Source of the DNA: Nelumbo lutea
Taxonomy: Eukaryota; Streptophyta; Magnoliopsida; Proteales; Nelumbonaceae
DNA: 64,000 bases
NCBI GenBank assembly: GCA_022828595.1
Contig: JAKGHH010000003.1
Location: 54,673,759 to 54,737,758 of the forward strand
Direction: 5' to 3'
Below, one piece after another: positions 1 through 11,699 of this stretch. The number at the start of each line of letters is the position of its first letter. The first letter of the stretch is position 1. The notes beneath the pieces are model-generated. The model did not search any database, was not told the DNA's origin, and saw nothing but the letters and a program-made list of their open reading frames with translations. The position numbers were made by a program, and so were the translations under genes.

Positions 1-1085
1 GCTGTTTTTTTCCTCGTCGGACTGGTCCATCTTGATTTGGTTGTAGCCTGAGTAGGCGTCCAAGAAGCTTAGCAGCTCATGTCCCAAGGTTGCGTCCACT
101 AGGTGGTCAATTCGGGGCAGGGGGAAGTAGTCTTTTGGGCAAGCTCGGTTCAGGTCGGTGTAGTTGACGCACATGCGCTACTTGCCGTTTGCTTTTTTCA
201 CCAGCACTAGGTTGGCTACCCAGCTCGGGTAATGAACTTCCCTTATGAAGTCCGCTACGAGGAGCTTTTCGACTTCTTCATTGACCGCCCTCTAGTGCTC
301 CGGGGCTAAGTTGCGTTTCTTCTGTCTAATGGGTCTGACTTCGGGGCTCCTGACAGAAGCACCGATCTGTAGCGTTCGTGTCAGATCTGTAGCCGAGGTC
401 GGGATCGTGACCGTTTCCTCTGTGGGCGAAGCTCGTTCCTCGCCCTGCTCCGTAGGCCGCTCCAGTTTGAGGTCGTCGGCTGCCTTGGTTTTTCCCTTTA
501 GGGCGGCAACATAACATTTGCGAGACTCAAGCTGGTCGCCCCGCGCTACCCCCACACCAAAGTTTGTGGGGAACTTCATTGCCAGATAGTAGGTGGAGAC
601 CACTGCCCGTAGAATATGCATAATTGGCCGCCCTATTATGGCATTGTATAGGGAGGGGGTCACAACTACTAGGAAATCGTGGTTGAGTCTTACCACGCAA
701 GGCCATGTGCTGACTTCTACAGGTACTGTTATCTTCCCCAGGGGCCTGACTTCCTCTCTACTGAAGCCCACCAGAGGAGTGTGCGCGGGCTTCAACTCGC
801 TTCTCTGCAACAGTAGTTGGTCGAGTGCCGATTTGAAGAGATGTCTGCCGAGCTGCCTGAGTCCACAAGGACGCACCGGACTTCAAAGTCACTGATCCTT
901 AGTTTTGTGATGAGCGCGTCATCGTGGGGATAGTGAACACCTCGCGCACCGTCTTCTGTGAAAAAGATCGGTTCTTCCGTCTTTGGCCTCTTTGGAGGGT
1001 TCTGCTCTTCTCGGACCATCTCGTGAACTAACGTCCGTGCTAGTGCCGAAGTGCAACCTGCTACCACCAAACCACCCACTATCAC
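1..1085 (-). pseudogene. Protease and N-terminal reverse transcriptase of the Ty3 element
   Basis: At 1085-792 the minus strand encodes an aspartic protease start with the active-site run LVDSGSSADI. The reading continues in another frame from 876 to 292, with the second protease landmark NAIIGRPIMH. Between about 300 and 1 lies the reverse transcriptase N-terminal half with CPKDYFPLPRIDHLVDAT and SFLDAYSGYNQIKM. The YxDD catalytic loop would lie beyond position 1. The frame change near 850 and other breaks make it nonfunctional. Confidence 0.85.
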
Positions 1086-1368
1086 GTGGATGGTTCCCCG
1101 AACTGGCCTCTCCTCTGGAGGTCGCTGTAAGGCTTCGGCCGGTCTGCTGCTAGACTTGGGGGCATCCTTTCCATGCTCCCCTTGCCGACTGCTTTATTAT
1201 TACTGTCATTATGAACAAAATTTCTCAAGTATTCGCAATGGATGAGTCCCTCTATCTCGTCCCGGAGATTACTACATTGTTCGGTACTATGACCATGATC
1301 TTTATGAAAACTATAATATAGATTTTTATTTCTCTCGTTTGGATTACTCTTTAGGCGAGGTGGCCACT

Positions 1369-2878
1369 TTATGTAGGGGCGTCCTTGATCGTCATCAAGA
1401 TCTCGGTCCGCCTTGTGTTCAACGGCGTGTAATCAATCCGAACTGCTAAGGGAGCTCGGGACGGTTGGCTTGGCTTCGCCTCTCGGGCCTGGCTTCTTCT
1501 GTCGCTTGGGTTGGAGGGCTCACCTTCTCTTTTTCTTTTCTCGACCCCGCCTTCGGTATTTCTGTTCTCATAAACTTGTTCGCGAGCTTGAGGAAATCGG
1601 CCACGGTTGCTGGCTGGCTGGCCACCATGTGCCATTTGAACTCTTTGTGCGTTACCCCTGTTTTGGTCGTCGCGAGCTTGAGGAAATCGGCCACGGTTGC
1701 CTCTTGATGTAGCTCCGGATGAATTCTCCTTCCCTCTAGATTACCCCGAAGATTCTTTCCTCGGTTCTGGGGCACCGCTTGCTGGTAACAAAGTGTGCGG
1801 TGAAGATCTGCACGAACTGGGCCCAACTTCTTATTGACCTGGGAGCTAGGTTCCGGTACCAAGTGCGGGCCACCCCCTGAAGATTGTGGTGAAGGCCACG
1901 CACATGCATGACTCACTGGCCCTAGTGAGGTGCATTTGTGACCGGAAAGCGTCGACGTGGTCGTTGGGGTCAAAGGACCCATCATACTTGTCCAGAGATG
2001 GAAGTTTGAAGTCTCTGGGCATGGGGACTGCCAGAAGTTTTGATGCGAGGGGGGAAGGAACTGAGAGAATTGGGACAGTTTTTACCTCGTCTGAGCTCGT
2101 TTATTCCTTGACTCTGAGCTCGGGTAGGACATGGGTAGCAGTTCGACGACTTCACCAACTCCTTCATTGAGCGGGCCTAGTATTGGCGCTGCTAGCTTCC
2201 GTGTTGTCGAGCTCGATGGGCCCGAAATGTTGGTTTGCTGCTAGGGCACTGAACCGGTTTTCCGTGAGTGGGAACTCAGGCTTGGAGCATCGAGGTGACT
2301 TTGTGGGCGAGGTTCCTGACCCACCTGCGAGTTGCAAGGCGGGGGTAATTTTTCTTTGCTTTCTGCTTGGGGATGAGGCCTGACTATTAGGGGGTTCTGG
2401 AGTTGGGAAGCTTCTCCTCGGTGAGGTCGTCCACCTTGAGGGGAGGCCTTAACCGGCTTCGAAATAGGGTGCTGGGGGGGAAGCAGTGATTGGTTTAGGG
2501 GTAGCTGAGGGAACTGCTGGTGATAATGGTGTTGGGAGAGGTGGTGTAGTACCTGATGTTGTTGGAGTTGGTACTACTGGAATTGTTGCATTTGGGATTG
2601 CATTGCCCGCATGCATTGCATTAGGTCATCCAGCTGGTTCTGGCGGGTCGCCAGTGGGACAATAGTTATTCAACGAAGGTTGTTTCAATAGGGAGTGGAA
2701 GAGGGGTGTTCAACGAAGGAAGGTTCAGGGGCGCCACTGCTTGTGGCACATTAAAACTGGGGATCCCATCCACTGAAAGAGGGATGGTGAACTGCCCAAT
2801 GCACACCATGGGAACTTGGAGTTGCTCTCCGGTGGTGGTCGTTTCTGTGCCACATCCGGCATTGTTGGAGGAAGCCAT
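1369..2878 (-). pseudogene. gag region of the Ty3 element
   Basis: Gag would start with the ATG at 2878, which begins MASSNNAGCGTETTTTG, and continue through several frames to about 1370. The longest open piece spans 1985-1446 and is rich in basic and polar residues near its C-terminal end, as expected for a nucleic-acid-binding gag. No intact CCHC knuckle was found. Frameshifts and stops break the frame. A 90-bp in-frame duplication lies within it. Assignment rests on its position between primer site and protease rather than on a strong domain match. Confidence 0.6.
1581..1700. repeat. 30-bp direct repeat at 90-bp spacing in gag
   Basis: A 30-base block starting CGCGAGCTTGAGGAAATCGG occurs at 1581-1610 and again, identical, at 1671-1700. 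The 90-bp offset is 30 codons, so the minus-strand reading ATVADFLKLA appears twice in the same frame. Perfect identity in an otherwise decayed element suggests a late partial duplication or conversion. Confidence 0.9.
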
Positions 2879-2952
2879 GGGTGTTGGAGTTTTTTGGAAG
2901 AAGAGTAGGTAAGAGAGGTAAGAGAGATTTAGAGGGAGGCTTTTAGAAGCTT

Positions 2953-2970
2953 TCCCACAGACGGCGCCAA
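2953..2970 (-). other. Primer-binding site of the Ty3 element
   Basis: On the minus strand TGGCGCCGTCTGTGGGA follows the LTR end after the spacer AT. TGGCGCC begins the primer-binding site of many plant Ty3 elements. The first nine bases match the usual tRNA-Asp-type site; the rest does not, so the primer tRNA is not certain. Confidence 0.75.
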
Positions 2971-3175
2971 TTGATGGAGCACAATCCGGCCGGTCTTAGC
3001 TGTCAACGATCTTGTCTCTGACTGGAGCAACAGGGAGCCTGAAACGGAGAAGATGAGGAAACTCTGGGGGGAACCCGATGAGATAACTCTGAAGCTCAAG
3101 TTAGTATTCTCTCAAAGGCAAGATAAAGACCAGATGGCGCGAAGTTCACATACCTTGTTGTTGGGGATAGGGGCC

Positions 3176-3183
3176 CTTTTATA
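3176..3183 (-). promoter_or_regulatory. TATA box in the Ty3 LTR
   Basis: The minus strand reads TATAAAAG followed by GGCCCC. It lies about 200 bp upstream of the LTR end, a sensible place for the U3 promoter. The transcript start would then be near 3150. Confidence 0.55.
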
Positions 3184-3518
3184 ACCACTTCGCGCACTCA
3201 CTCTGAGGCCTCTATTAGGTCGGGTATGATTATCTCTGTTTCTGCTAGTTCGGGTGTCATCCTTTCTGTTAGGACAGAACCGCCACTGCTCCTTGTCGGA
3301 TCCGTCTCTGTAACTGGAGATGGCAGTGTCAGGTGGCAGTGGCAGGTGGTCGTTTGAAGTGCGGCCGTCAAGCGTCAGATCCCAAGCCAGTCAGGTGCGC
3401 CGCCCCTGGGCACGAACTTCCTCGGTGTCAGGCATGGTACGGTTTGTTCAGTTTGGCATCCTGGAGGTGAAGTGCTGGAGTGGTGGGCGAGGTGAAGTCT
3501 TGAGTTCGGAGGTATGTC

Positions 3519-3740
3519 CTGTATTGCCATGGTGCAAGCCAATTTGGTGAGGTGAGTCCCGAACTGCTATAAGGCAGGCCAGTTCGGTGAGGTGTGTCCC
3601 GAACTGCTATAAGGCAGGCTAGTTCGGTGAGGTGTCCCGAACTGCTATAAGGCAGGCTAGTTCGGTGAGGTGTCCCAAACTGCTATAAGGCAGGCTAGTT
3701 CGGCGAGGTATGTTCCAATCTGTCATAGGGCAGGCCAGTT
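3519..3740. repeat. Tandem array of about 38-40 bp inside the LTR U3
   Basis: The block GAACTGCTATAAGGCAGG starts at 3561, 3601 and 3639, recurs with one change at 3677, and is present in weaker form near 3519 and 3717. Spacings are 40, 38, 38 and 40 bp. Each unit also carries AGTTCGGTGAGGTG. Arrays upstream of an LTR promoter often act as enhancers; that role is inference here. Confidence 0.85.
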
Positions 3741-3927
3741 CGGGTCTGACTTGGGGCCCAAGGGAGAGTTCGGGTTCCCAGTAGTGAGTTCGAGCTGCTG
3801 GTAAGGAGTTCGAACCGTTGGTTCCTCCCTTTGGTGCTCGCGCCTTAGGCGTGTTGTTGTGCCGAGCTGTTGCCTTTGCCACATGTTGCGTGATTACGAG
3901 ATTGAGCCAAATCTTCCTTCATCATCA

Positions 3928-4957
3928 AGTGTGGTCTGAGATACAATCTTTCAATAGTCTTGCAAGACTATCATCACTTTCTTTGATAGTTAAGAACTTA
4001 AGATTGTACAGAAATTTCAAAACAAATTAGAATTGTTATGCAAACTATCTTCACTTCTTGTAAGATTGTCTAAAAACATGCGTCTCTCTCTCTCTTTATG
4101 GCTGGATTCTGAGTTATGAAAGCAATTAAAAACCCTGTGTACATTCATTGGGAAGATCTCCCCGTTTATGGGAGATAGTCCTGATGTGCAACTGGATTCT
4201 GTATTCTCTGAGTTTTTGCAATATGGCTTGTGTGTGTGCACTCCTCTCCTGTCCTAGAAATAAAATCTCCAAAAGCAATGTAAATATTAATTTCTTACTG
4301 AAAAAGTGAAAATAGTTACTCTAATTTGGATAAGCTCTCTTGTTCTTTATGTCGTCGTCTATCAACTTCATTACCTTGGGAATTGTGATCAAATGACTAG
4401 AATTGGAGTCTCTGGGAATTCCTTAAATCTCATGATGAACTCAAAACATTTATACATGCATTTGCCATTGAGCCATTCTACCTATGGATTATATTATATC
4501 TATTAATTTTCAAAAAGATGAAAAAAGTGTCTAATTGATCAGCAATTTTAAAGAGTAATGGTTTGTTTCGTATAGAAACTTTCCAAACACGGTATAATTA
4601 GTATAACCATTCTATGTGATCCACACAGTTCAAATTGAAAATAAGACGATGTGCAGCTGCAGAAATTGAACCAGAACGGTTATGATTGGGAAAGGTCTCA
4701 AGGGTGGGATGTTATTTCAAAATAATGCAAGAAAACAACAGAAGAGGTCGCTTTTGCATATCATCCAACTCGTAATGAGGCTGGAGAAGAGAACAAACCA
4801 GCTGATGTGTGAAATTGGTTATAATTATGGAAGAGATACAGACTGGTATAACTTCAGTCAACTTTCAAAAAGGCTTTTAATTGTATCACTACCACATGAT
4901 ATTTGTCTTTATAAAGCCAATTTCTGAGACTAAGACCTTTGATTGTTTATTTGGTTC
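3928..4957. other. Intergenic DNA, no recognised gene
   Basis: This stretch is AT-rich with scattered stops. An 81-codon ORF at 4682-4927 (plus) reads through LLHIIQLVMRLEKRTNQ but matches no family I know and has no visible gene context. The 74-codon and 66-codon ORFs around 4017-4506 look like chance. Confidence 0.5.
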
Positions 4958-7020
4958 TTTACTAATAAATATGTATGTGTGTTGTGTGATAATTTCTATC
5001 TTTACTAATAAAGCATGGTGTGCTAATGGATTTAAATTTATTTTTGTTTAATGCAACAAATATATAATATCAAAGAGTTGGGTTGGTCAAGGGCATCCCC
5101 ATGGACCATTGACCACCAATTAGATGCCAAAATGGTTTTCTTTTCAAGTTAGTGTAATTTTTTATTATATTTTTTCATTAACAAAAAACTCATATTTATT
5201 ACACTTATTTTAATAATTGTTGTCTCTCTATATTTTTAAAATTGTATTATTTAGTTATTACATCATGGGTTAACCCATTTGACCTAAAAGTTTGAACCAT
5301 TGACTCACCACTTGAATAGGAAAATAGTTTCATTTTGGGTCAGTTGTAAATCTTGTATTTTGTTTCCATTATTTATAAAAATACTTCTTATTTATCATAC
5401 TAATTTCTGTTTAAATTCACAAAATTTTTGTAATACTAGCAAATGTGTATGTGCTTTACGATTTTAGACAATGATGATAACAATAGTAATAATATGTGTT
5501 CAATTTTTTTCCACATTTTTTTTATATTTCTTATCACACTTATTTTTTTTAATACGATGAATATGTAATATTAGATATGTGCCCAAATGTTTTCTACCAA
5601 ATTTATGTATTTTTCATAATTTATTTAATATTTTAATATTTTTTAGTTTTATTATATAATTATGACATCAAAGGGTGACAAATTTGACCCAAAGGTTGAA
5701 TTGTTGACCTTCCACCAAATAGAAAAATAATTTTAATTTTTGGCTTGATTTTAAATTTTGTATTTCATTTCTATCATTAATAAAAGGGTAACTTATTTAT
5801 CACACTTATTTTTCTTTGGTATAACTAATATAAAATATTAGAGATATGCTCAAATATTTTCTATAATTTTTTTTATATTTTTTATAATTTTATAATTTTT
5901 GTATTTTTTAATTTTTATTATTTAATTGTAAATCAATTTTTAACACATTTGACCCAAAAGGTTGCTTTTTGACTCACTAAAAAACAAGAAAAAAATTCAT
6001 TTTTGGGTTAGTTTTAATAAAAAACAAATAATTTTCATCACAAATATTTTTCTTTAATATTAATTAATAGAAAATATTATAGATGTGTCCAAATTTTTTT
6101 ACAGGTTTTTTGTTTTTGTAATGTTTGCATTTATTTTTATTTAAATAAATTTCTTGTTTAACTATGACATAATGGGTTATTCCATTTGACCCACATGTTT
6201 GAATTTCTTATGGACCACCTAGATGGAAGAATAGTTCTATTCTTGGGTCAACTTAAATAAGGAGAAACATGATATTATTAAAAGTATTGAATTTAGATCT
6301 AATTAGAAGAATTTATTGATAAGAAAAATACCTTAAATATAGGATTTAATGTGAGAGAATGAGAATTAATACCTTAAGGTCCTTAATCATTAGATCTAAT
6401 GAGAGGAAATTCAATGAGGTGAAAAGTAGTTGTCTAAATGCCCTTAAAATTAGATAGGGACCAAATTTAAAGATAGGGGTATTTTAGTCAAGAAGAAAAC
6501 TTTCACACATTTGTACTTTTAATAGTAGTAGTATAGATTTATATTTTTATTATTTAGCTATGAGACCATTGGTTGACGACACAAATGGTTGAACTACTTA
6601 CCTACCACCCAGACAAAAGGATGATTTATTTTTCATGTTGGCTTTGAACACGTCTATTATTAAAAATATTGGATATAGATTTGATAACTAGAATTTATTG
6701 GTGATAAAAAAATCAAATAAAGTATCTAAAGAGAGAGAATGGGAATTGGCACCTTAATGAGAGGGAATTGAATGAAGTAGAGACTAATGGGAATTGACAC
6801 CCAATTCTTTAATGTATCTTAAATTTTTGACTTAATGGGAGGGAATGGGAGTTAATATCCTAAATATAGGGCTTAATAAGAAGGAATAGAATGAATTTAA
6901 TTAGTTCAGATTACATTCTTTGCCTTCATAATAAAGAGGGACCAAATTCAAAAATAAAGGTATTTTAGTAAAAAACGTCTAGAGCCTATACCTCATTTAC
7001 ACTTTTAATAGTTGTATAGA
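4958..7020 (-). mobile_element. Cluster of decayed Helitron-like elements
   Basis: Two Helitron-like 5' ends are visible on the minus strand. TCTATACAACTATTAAAAG begins at 7020 and TCTATACTACTACTATTAA begins at 6537, each preceded by A. Possible 3' ends are CTAG followed by T at 5449 and a worn copy near 4958. Between them a block of about 240-400 bp recurs with the core tttGACCCAAAGGTTGAAT (near 5281, 5690, 5950, 6190 and 6590). TC start, CTRR end and A/T insertion are Helitron rules. The hairpin at 5449 is too worn to confirm and no Rep/helicase is present, so these are nonautonomous at best. Confidence 0.45.
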
Positions 7021-8457
7021 TAATAAAATAGTAAATAAATTGAAACTAATATTTATTTTAATAAAAAAAACTAAAATCATTTGGTTTTAAAACAAATTGC
7101 CCCTTAAAAACAAAACTTTTGAGAAAATGCATGTTTCCTATCATTTGATTGACCTCTTTTAATCTTCTAAAAGTCCCAATTTGCCCTTTGAAAGATCAGA
7201 CCTCTTTTTAAAGAATATAGCTTCTTTCCTGCCCTCTTTCTACAATGGCAACGCTCAAAGATCTTGCTCTCTCTTCTACAACTGCATACTACTTACCTAT
7301 CATCTTGATGATGCCTTGCTAGAAGGAGAGATGGTGACATGGATTGCATTCCCATTCTCCACCTTACCATTAACAACTCCCATTTCTTCGTTTGAAACCC
7401 ATCTATCTGACGTTCCCATTTTTATAGATTTTATTGATAAAGGATTATCCTAGTTCCCTTTGAAAAGCTTAATCAAGCTAGCCCAAGATATTTGAACAGT
7501 TTCTCACTGAACCCGATGCAAAGCTCAGGCAAACCAGCCCAAGATAAATACCTATATCAACACAAAATACCTAAATCCAATACAACATGATAAATACCTA
7601 AATCCAATCCAACACAAAATACCTAATCTTGAGATGATGAGTCATTGAGTCTAGGATTAACTTGTCTAGTATTTTTCAAGCTTCTCTTGAATTAACTCTT
7701 TTAATTGAATTTTTCTTGTTAGGCCCACTTGAGTTGAAAAAATCTACATCTGATTACTACATAGATGATTATTGACAACATTTTCCTGGAGAAGGATTGT
7801 ATCCCATTTGTTGAATATAATTATTTGTTAACTAAGTAGCTTCTAGGTCATCATCTAAAGTGAGGATTCCATATTTATCTGGTTCTCTTTGAAAATTTGA
7901 CTAATAGTGAAGGCTTAAAATGTCTTTTAGTTGATTCTTGTCAAATCTAATGGTTACAAGTATATTTAAGTCTGCTTTTAAAAAATTAAGGTAGGTTAAA
8001 GTCAATTTATGAAAGGTATATTTAAGTCTATTACACAAGCATATCATCATCATCATCATTATTATTATTATTATTATTGAACTTTTTGATATGATGTTTT
8101 GAGTGGGGTCCTATCAAATCATCTTTTATCATTTTAAAACATTTCAATCCCCTAACTCCCATTAAAATCCATATTGGTGCCCATAGATATGATACAATAT
8201 GCCTGACACAAGAGTATCATATGGATACTTTTGAAACTTGGATGAAGATGAAGATGTTGGGATGATATGGCTATGATTTAGATGGAAGAAGAAATGTAAA
8301 ACATAAATGATTGGAGGAGAGTTAGTAAATATTTTAAAAAATGAATAAAAAAATCTCATGATAATAGAGTAAAGAGTGTCCTTATTTAAGGTGAAGCAAA
8401 CACCAAAACAAGAAATGTTTTTACTAGGAAAGTCAATCATAATGGAGATTGGCTTAA
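7021..8457. other. AT-rich intergenic DNA
   Basis: I see no gene. The 90-codon ORF at 7181-7453 and the 92-codon ORF at 8162-8440 have no recognisable domain. The tracts ACACAAAATACCTAAATCC near 7560-7630 repeat two to three times with small changes. Confidence 0.5.
8040..8080. repeat. (ATC)n(ATT)n microsatellite
   Basis: A run of ATC triplets passes directly into a run of ATT triplets, ending before TGAACTT. Confidence 0.95.
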
Positions 8458-8700
8458 AGTTAAATTAAGTGCTCACATTAGATTGAGAACTGAATGGTTC
8501 GATGATCTTTTAATGGACTAAACCCTATGTATTTATAATAAAATAATCATGGTTGAGTTACAACAAAAGACTTAAGTGTTTAAGATAAAATACAACACTA
8601 AGAGATAAGAGATATAGTAGGATTAGGAGATAGATATGGATGGAGAAGAATTAGGAGATTGAAACAGATCTCATCTAAAATGCTTTAATACACCCTATCA
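8458..8700 (-). repeat. 3' LTR of copia A
   Basis: It aligns along its length with 12769-13020, for example the shared runs GTGCTCA, AGATTGAGAACTGAATGGTT, AATAATCATGGTTGAG and GAGATTGAAACAGATCTCAT. The outer minus-strand end is TGATAGGG, a worn form of the TGTTAAG at the other LTR. Confidence 0.88.
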
Positions 8701-8779
8701 AGTGAAATGTCCGGAAAGGACATGAAGCTTGGATTGAAGAGAAGCAAAACGAGCACTGCTGACTAGTTTGGTGAGGAGA

Positions 8780-11690
8780 TCTGTAACTTGGTCAACGGAA
8801 GAGATAAACTGGATTGAGAGAGAGTGTCTAAGAACAAGATTAGGTAAGAAATGAAAATCAACATTGTATCATGTACGAGCATGAAAAATAGGATTTGCTA
8901 CGAGGTACATCATCCCAATGTTATCACACCAAATAATAGGTACATGAGAAAGAGATTGAGCCAAGTCATGCAATATAGAACGAACCCAAAGGAGCTCGGT
9001 GTTAGCATTGGCACATGCCCGTAACTCAAATTCTATGCTAAAACGTGTGATGGTAAGTTGCTTTTTAGAGCTCTAAGCAATCAAGTTGCACACCAAGTAG
9101 AGAACATAACCCCTAGTAGACCACCTATCATCAAGGCAACCTGCCCAATCAACGCCAGAGAAGGCCTAGAGAGTAAGAGGATCCAAAGTGGAGTAAAAGT
9201 GTAAACCATGATCAGTAGTGGTATGTTTGAGATACCGTAATATCCTCTTGACGACAGCCCAGTGTTCTTTGGTCGGAGAGTGAAAACATTGACATACTTT
9301 ATTTATAGAGAAAGAGGTGTCTAGCCGTGTAATGTTGATGTATTGGAGTGCACCAATAATGCTCCGATATTTAGACGGATCCGAGAGAGAGTCTCCATTG
9401 GACCTAGATAGCTTAGAGTTGACGACCATGGGAGAAGTTAGGGGTTTAGTTTCAGCCATATTAGCACACTTCAAGATACATAATATATACCTTTGTTGTG
9501 TAAGAACACTACCATGGGGCTGTGTCATGATTTCCTTGCCTAGAAAATAGTGAGTTGAACAGAGGTCCTTTAAGGAAAAGAATCGACTTAAAGTGGAGAG
9601 ATGAGAGCTGAGTCGAGAGTACCATGCTCAAGTCGAGTCCTCAAAACCTTTAGGTTGCTGTACATAAATTTCCTCAGATACATAGCCATTGAGAAAAGCA
9701 TTATTAAAGTCCAATTGTTGGAGAGGCCAACCAAGAGTAGTGGCAAGAGCTAGAATGGTTTGAATGGTGACTGGTTTAACCACTGGCTAAAAGTATTTGT
9801 GAAATCCACCACCAAAACTTGATTGAAACCTTGAGTGACTAGACGGGCCTTGCAACAATCAATAGAACCATCAACTCTTTGTTTCAGCTTGTAAATTCAC
9901 TTGGTGTCGACAGCATGTATATGTGGTTGCTATGGAACCAAAGTCCATATCCCATTAGAAAAAAGAGCATTGAATTCTTGATACATACCCTCTTGCCAAT
10001 AGGGTTCTCTATAGGCTTTTGAAAAACAACTTGGTTTTGTTAAGTCATCATAGAGTGTAGCCAATAGTGCTCTTGGAATTGGGTACTGAATAGTTCTGTG
10101 AGAATCGGGTAGTATGGAGCTAGTCAAAGAACGAGTGAGCATAGTATGTGTGTGAGTGGGGGGTGATGGAACTAGTTGTGTGGCATCAAGTAACTCTTCC
10201 AGTAGCTGAGTACCTTGTGGAGGATTTGGAGAGGATGAAGCAGAAGCACCATCATTGGAAGTAGATGCAGTGGATAAAGCCAGAGATGCAAACTATGGAG
10301 GATCTATAGACACCTCTGAGTAAGGAACCAATGGAGAGAGAACCGGTGGTACATTAATGATAACACCAGTACGGTCAATTGGTGTCGATGAAGGTGGAGT
10401 AGCAACATCCGAAAAATAGCTCTCATCAAATACTACATGGCACATGATATAGAGCCGACCAAAAGGAGGGTGAAAACATTTGTACCCTTTGTGAGAATCA
10501 TTATAGCCTACAAATATGCATTAAAGTGATATGAAGGAGAACTTGTTGCGATTGTATGGCCTGGGGAGTGGGTAACAAGCATAGCCAAATGGACAAAGCA
10601 GATTGTAATCAGGTGTTGTGTCAAATAACTTTGCAAACAGAGACTTTCCTTGCAAGGTAGTTGTAGGAATTCGATTGGTTAAATAAGTGTCGGTAGAAAC
10701 TGCATCATTCCAAAAACTAAAGGGGAGAGTTGAGAAAGCCAGTAGAAACAAGGTAGACTCGATGATGTGGCGGTGTTTTCGTTTAGTTGCACCATTTTGA
10801 TCATGAGTGTTAGGGCAAACAAGACGATGTGTGATACCATGTTCGGCCAGAAAGGTAACACATGTCTGTATTCTCCTCCCCAATATGATTGTAGGCATTT
10901 AGTTTTTTTTCTCAAAAAACACTTTAACATGCCTCTTAAATTTAATAAAAATGTTAAATACATCCGATTTATTGAGCATCAAGAATAATCAAGTAAATCT
11001 ACTATAATAATAAAAAAAAGTACATAATATATGTAACCTCCATTTGACTCGATAGGGGCAAGGCCCGAAACATCTGAATAAATAAAATCTAATGGATCAC
11101 TGGACTAACTATAGGAAGAAGAAAGATGCAACCTACGACTCTTTCCTAATTAACATGCCTCACAAATAGGGGGAGCACTGCTAGCAAAAAATAGACCTAT
11201 TCATGGGCCGGGCTTCGGGCCTGACTTACACTATGCCATGCTCGAGCTTTGGGATGGGCCCTAATCAAATTTTGGCAAAAGCCAAGCTCGAGCCTGGTCC
11301 ATGAACATGTCTAGTAGAAAACGGAAGCCCGAACTTAGATATCACTTGCCTCACCACTCAAAGAGCGGGGTGTCCCAATAATTGAGACCATGAAGTGTAG
11401 TATGTTCGCTTACGAAAGCAATTGGAGAAATATTATTGATGCAGAAGTTACCTAGGAAGCAATAAATCCCATCTCTATTGGATCCTTGCAGTATTGATCT
11501 CTTTGTATAATCCTTCAAGACAATATAATCATGATGAAATTCTAAATAGAGATCATTATTGCAAGTAAATTTACTAAAAAATAACAAATTCTTCGATATA
11601 TGAGGCATATGCATCAAATCATTCAACTGAAATGAATGAGAATCATGAGATAAAATAAAGGAACCAATATGAGATATCTTCAAACCTGCC
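8780..11690 (-). pseudogene. pol of copia A (GAG-pre-integrase, integrase, RT, RNase H)
   Basis: Recognisable blocks on the minus strand are, in order: the pre-integrase region at 11683-11351 (LNDLMHMPHISKNLLFFSKF); the integrase core at 10898-10521 (GEYRHV, LAEHGITHRLVCPNTHDQNG, NRIPT); the RT N-terminal part at 10142-9930; and the RT C-terminal/RNase H part at 9528-9166 (LSDPSKYRSIIGALQYINITR and HWAVVKRILRYLKHT). Frames change between blocks and stops occur, so no product is made. The MITE at 11192-11313 splits the integrase part. Confidence 0.88.
11192..11313. mobile_element. hAT-type MITE inside copia A
   Basis: The ends are inverted repeats: TAGACCTATTCATGGGCC on the left, and the reverse complement of the right end reads TAGACATGTTCATGGACC. 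Flanking octamers are GCAAAAAA and GTAGAAAA (6 of 8 match, both differences transitions), as expected for an aged 8-bp hAT duplication. It is rich in GGGC/AGCCC motifs unlike the copia coding DNA around it, and is 122 bp long. Confidence 0.7.
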
Positions 11691-11699
11691 CTGTTGCCA

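Larger units (their letters stand above)
1..3927 (-). mobile_element. Ty3 (Tat-like) LTR retrotransposon, 5' half, decayed and cut by window edge
   Basis: Read on the minus strand this is LTR, primer-binding site, gag, protease, then the start of reverse transcriptase, which runs off at position 1. The domain order and the RT block containing YTDLNRACPKDYFPLPRID and LLSFLDAYSGYNQI fit the Tat/Ogre/Retand side of Ty3 elements. The coding region changes frame and contains stops, so the copy is dead. The 3' half and 3' LTR lie outside the window, so its target duplication cannot be tested. Base composition is richer in G+C than the flanking DNA from 3930 onward, which marks it as an insertion. 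Confidence 0.85.
2972..3927 (-). repeat. 5' LTR of the Ty3 element
   Basis: The minus-strand LTR appears to start with TGATGATGAAGG near 3927 and to end CCATCA at 2972, two bases before the primer-binding site. The start is inferred from a TG and the short inverted terminus TGATG/CATCA, because the partner LTR is not in the window. 3924 is an equally possible start. The length is about 955 bp. The LTR contains a TATA box and an internal tandem array. Confidence 0.65.
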
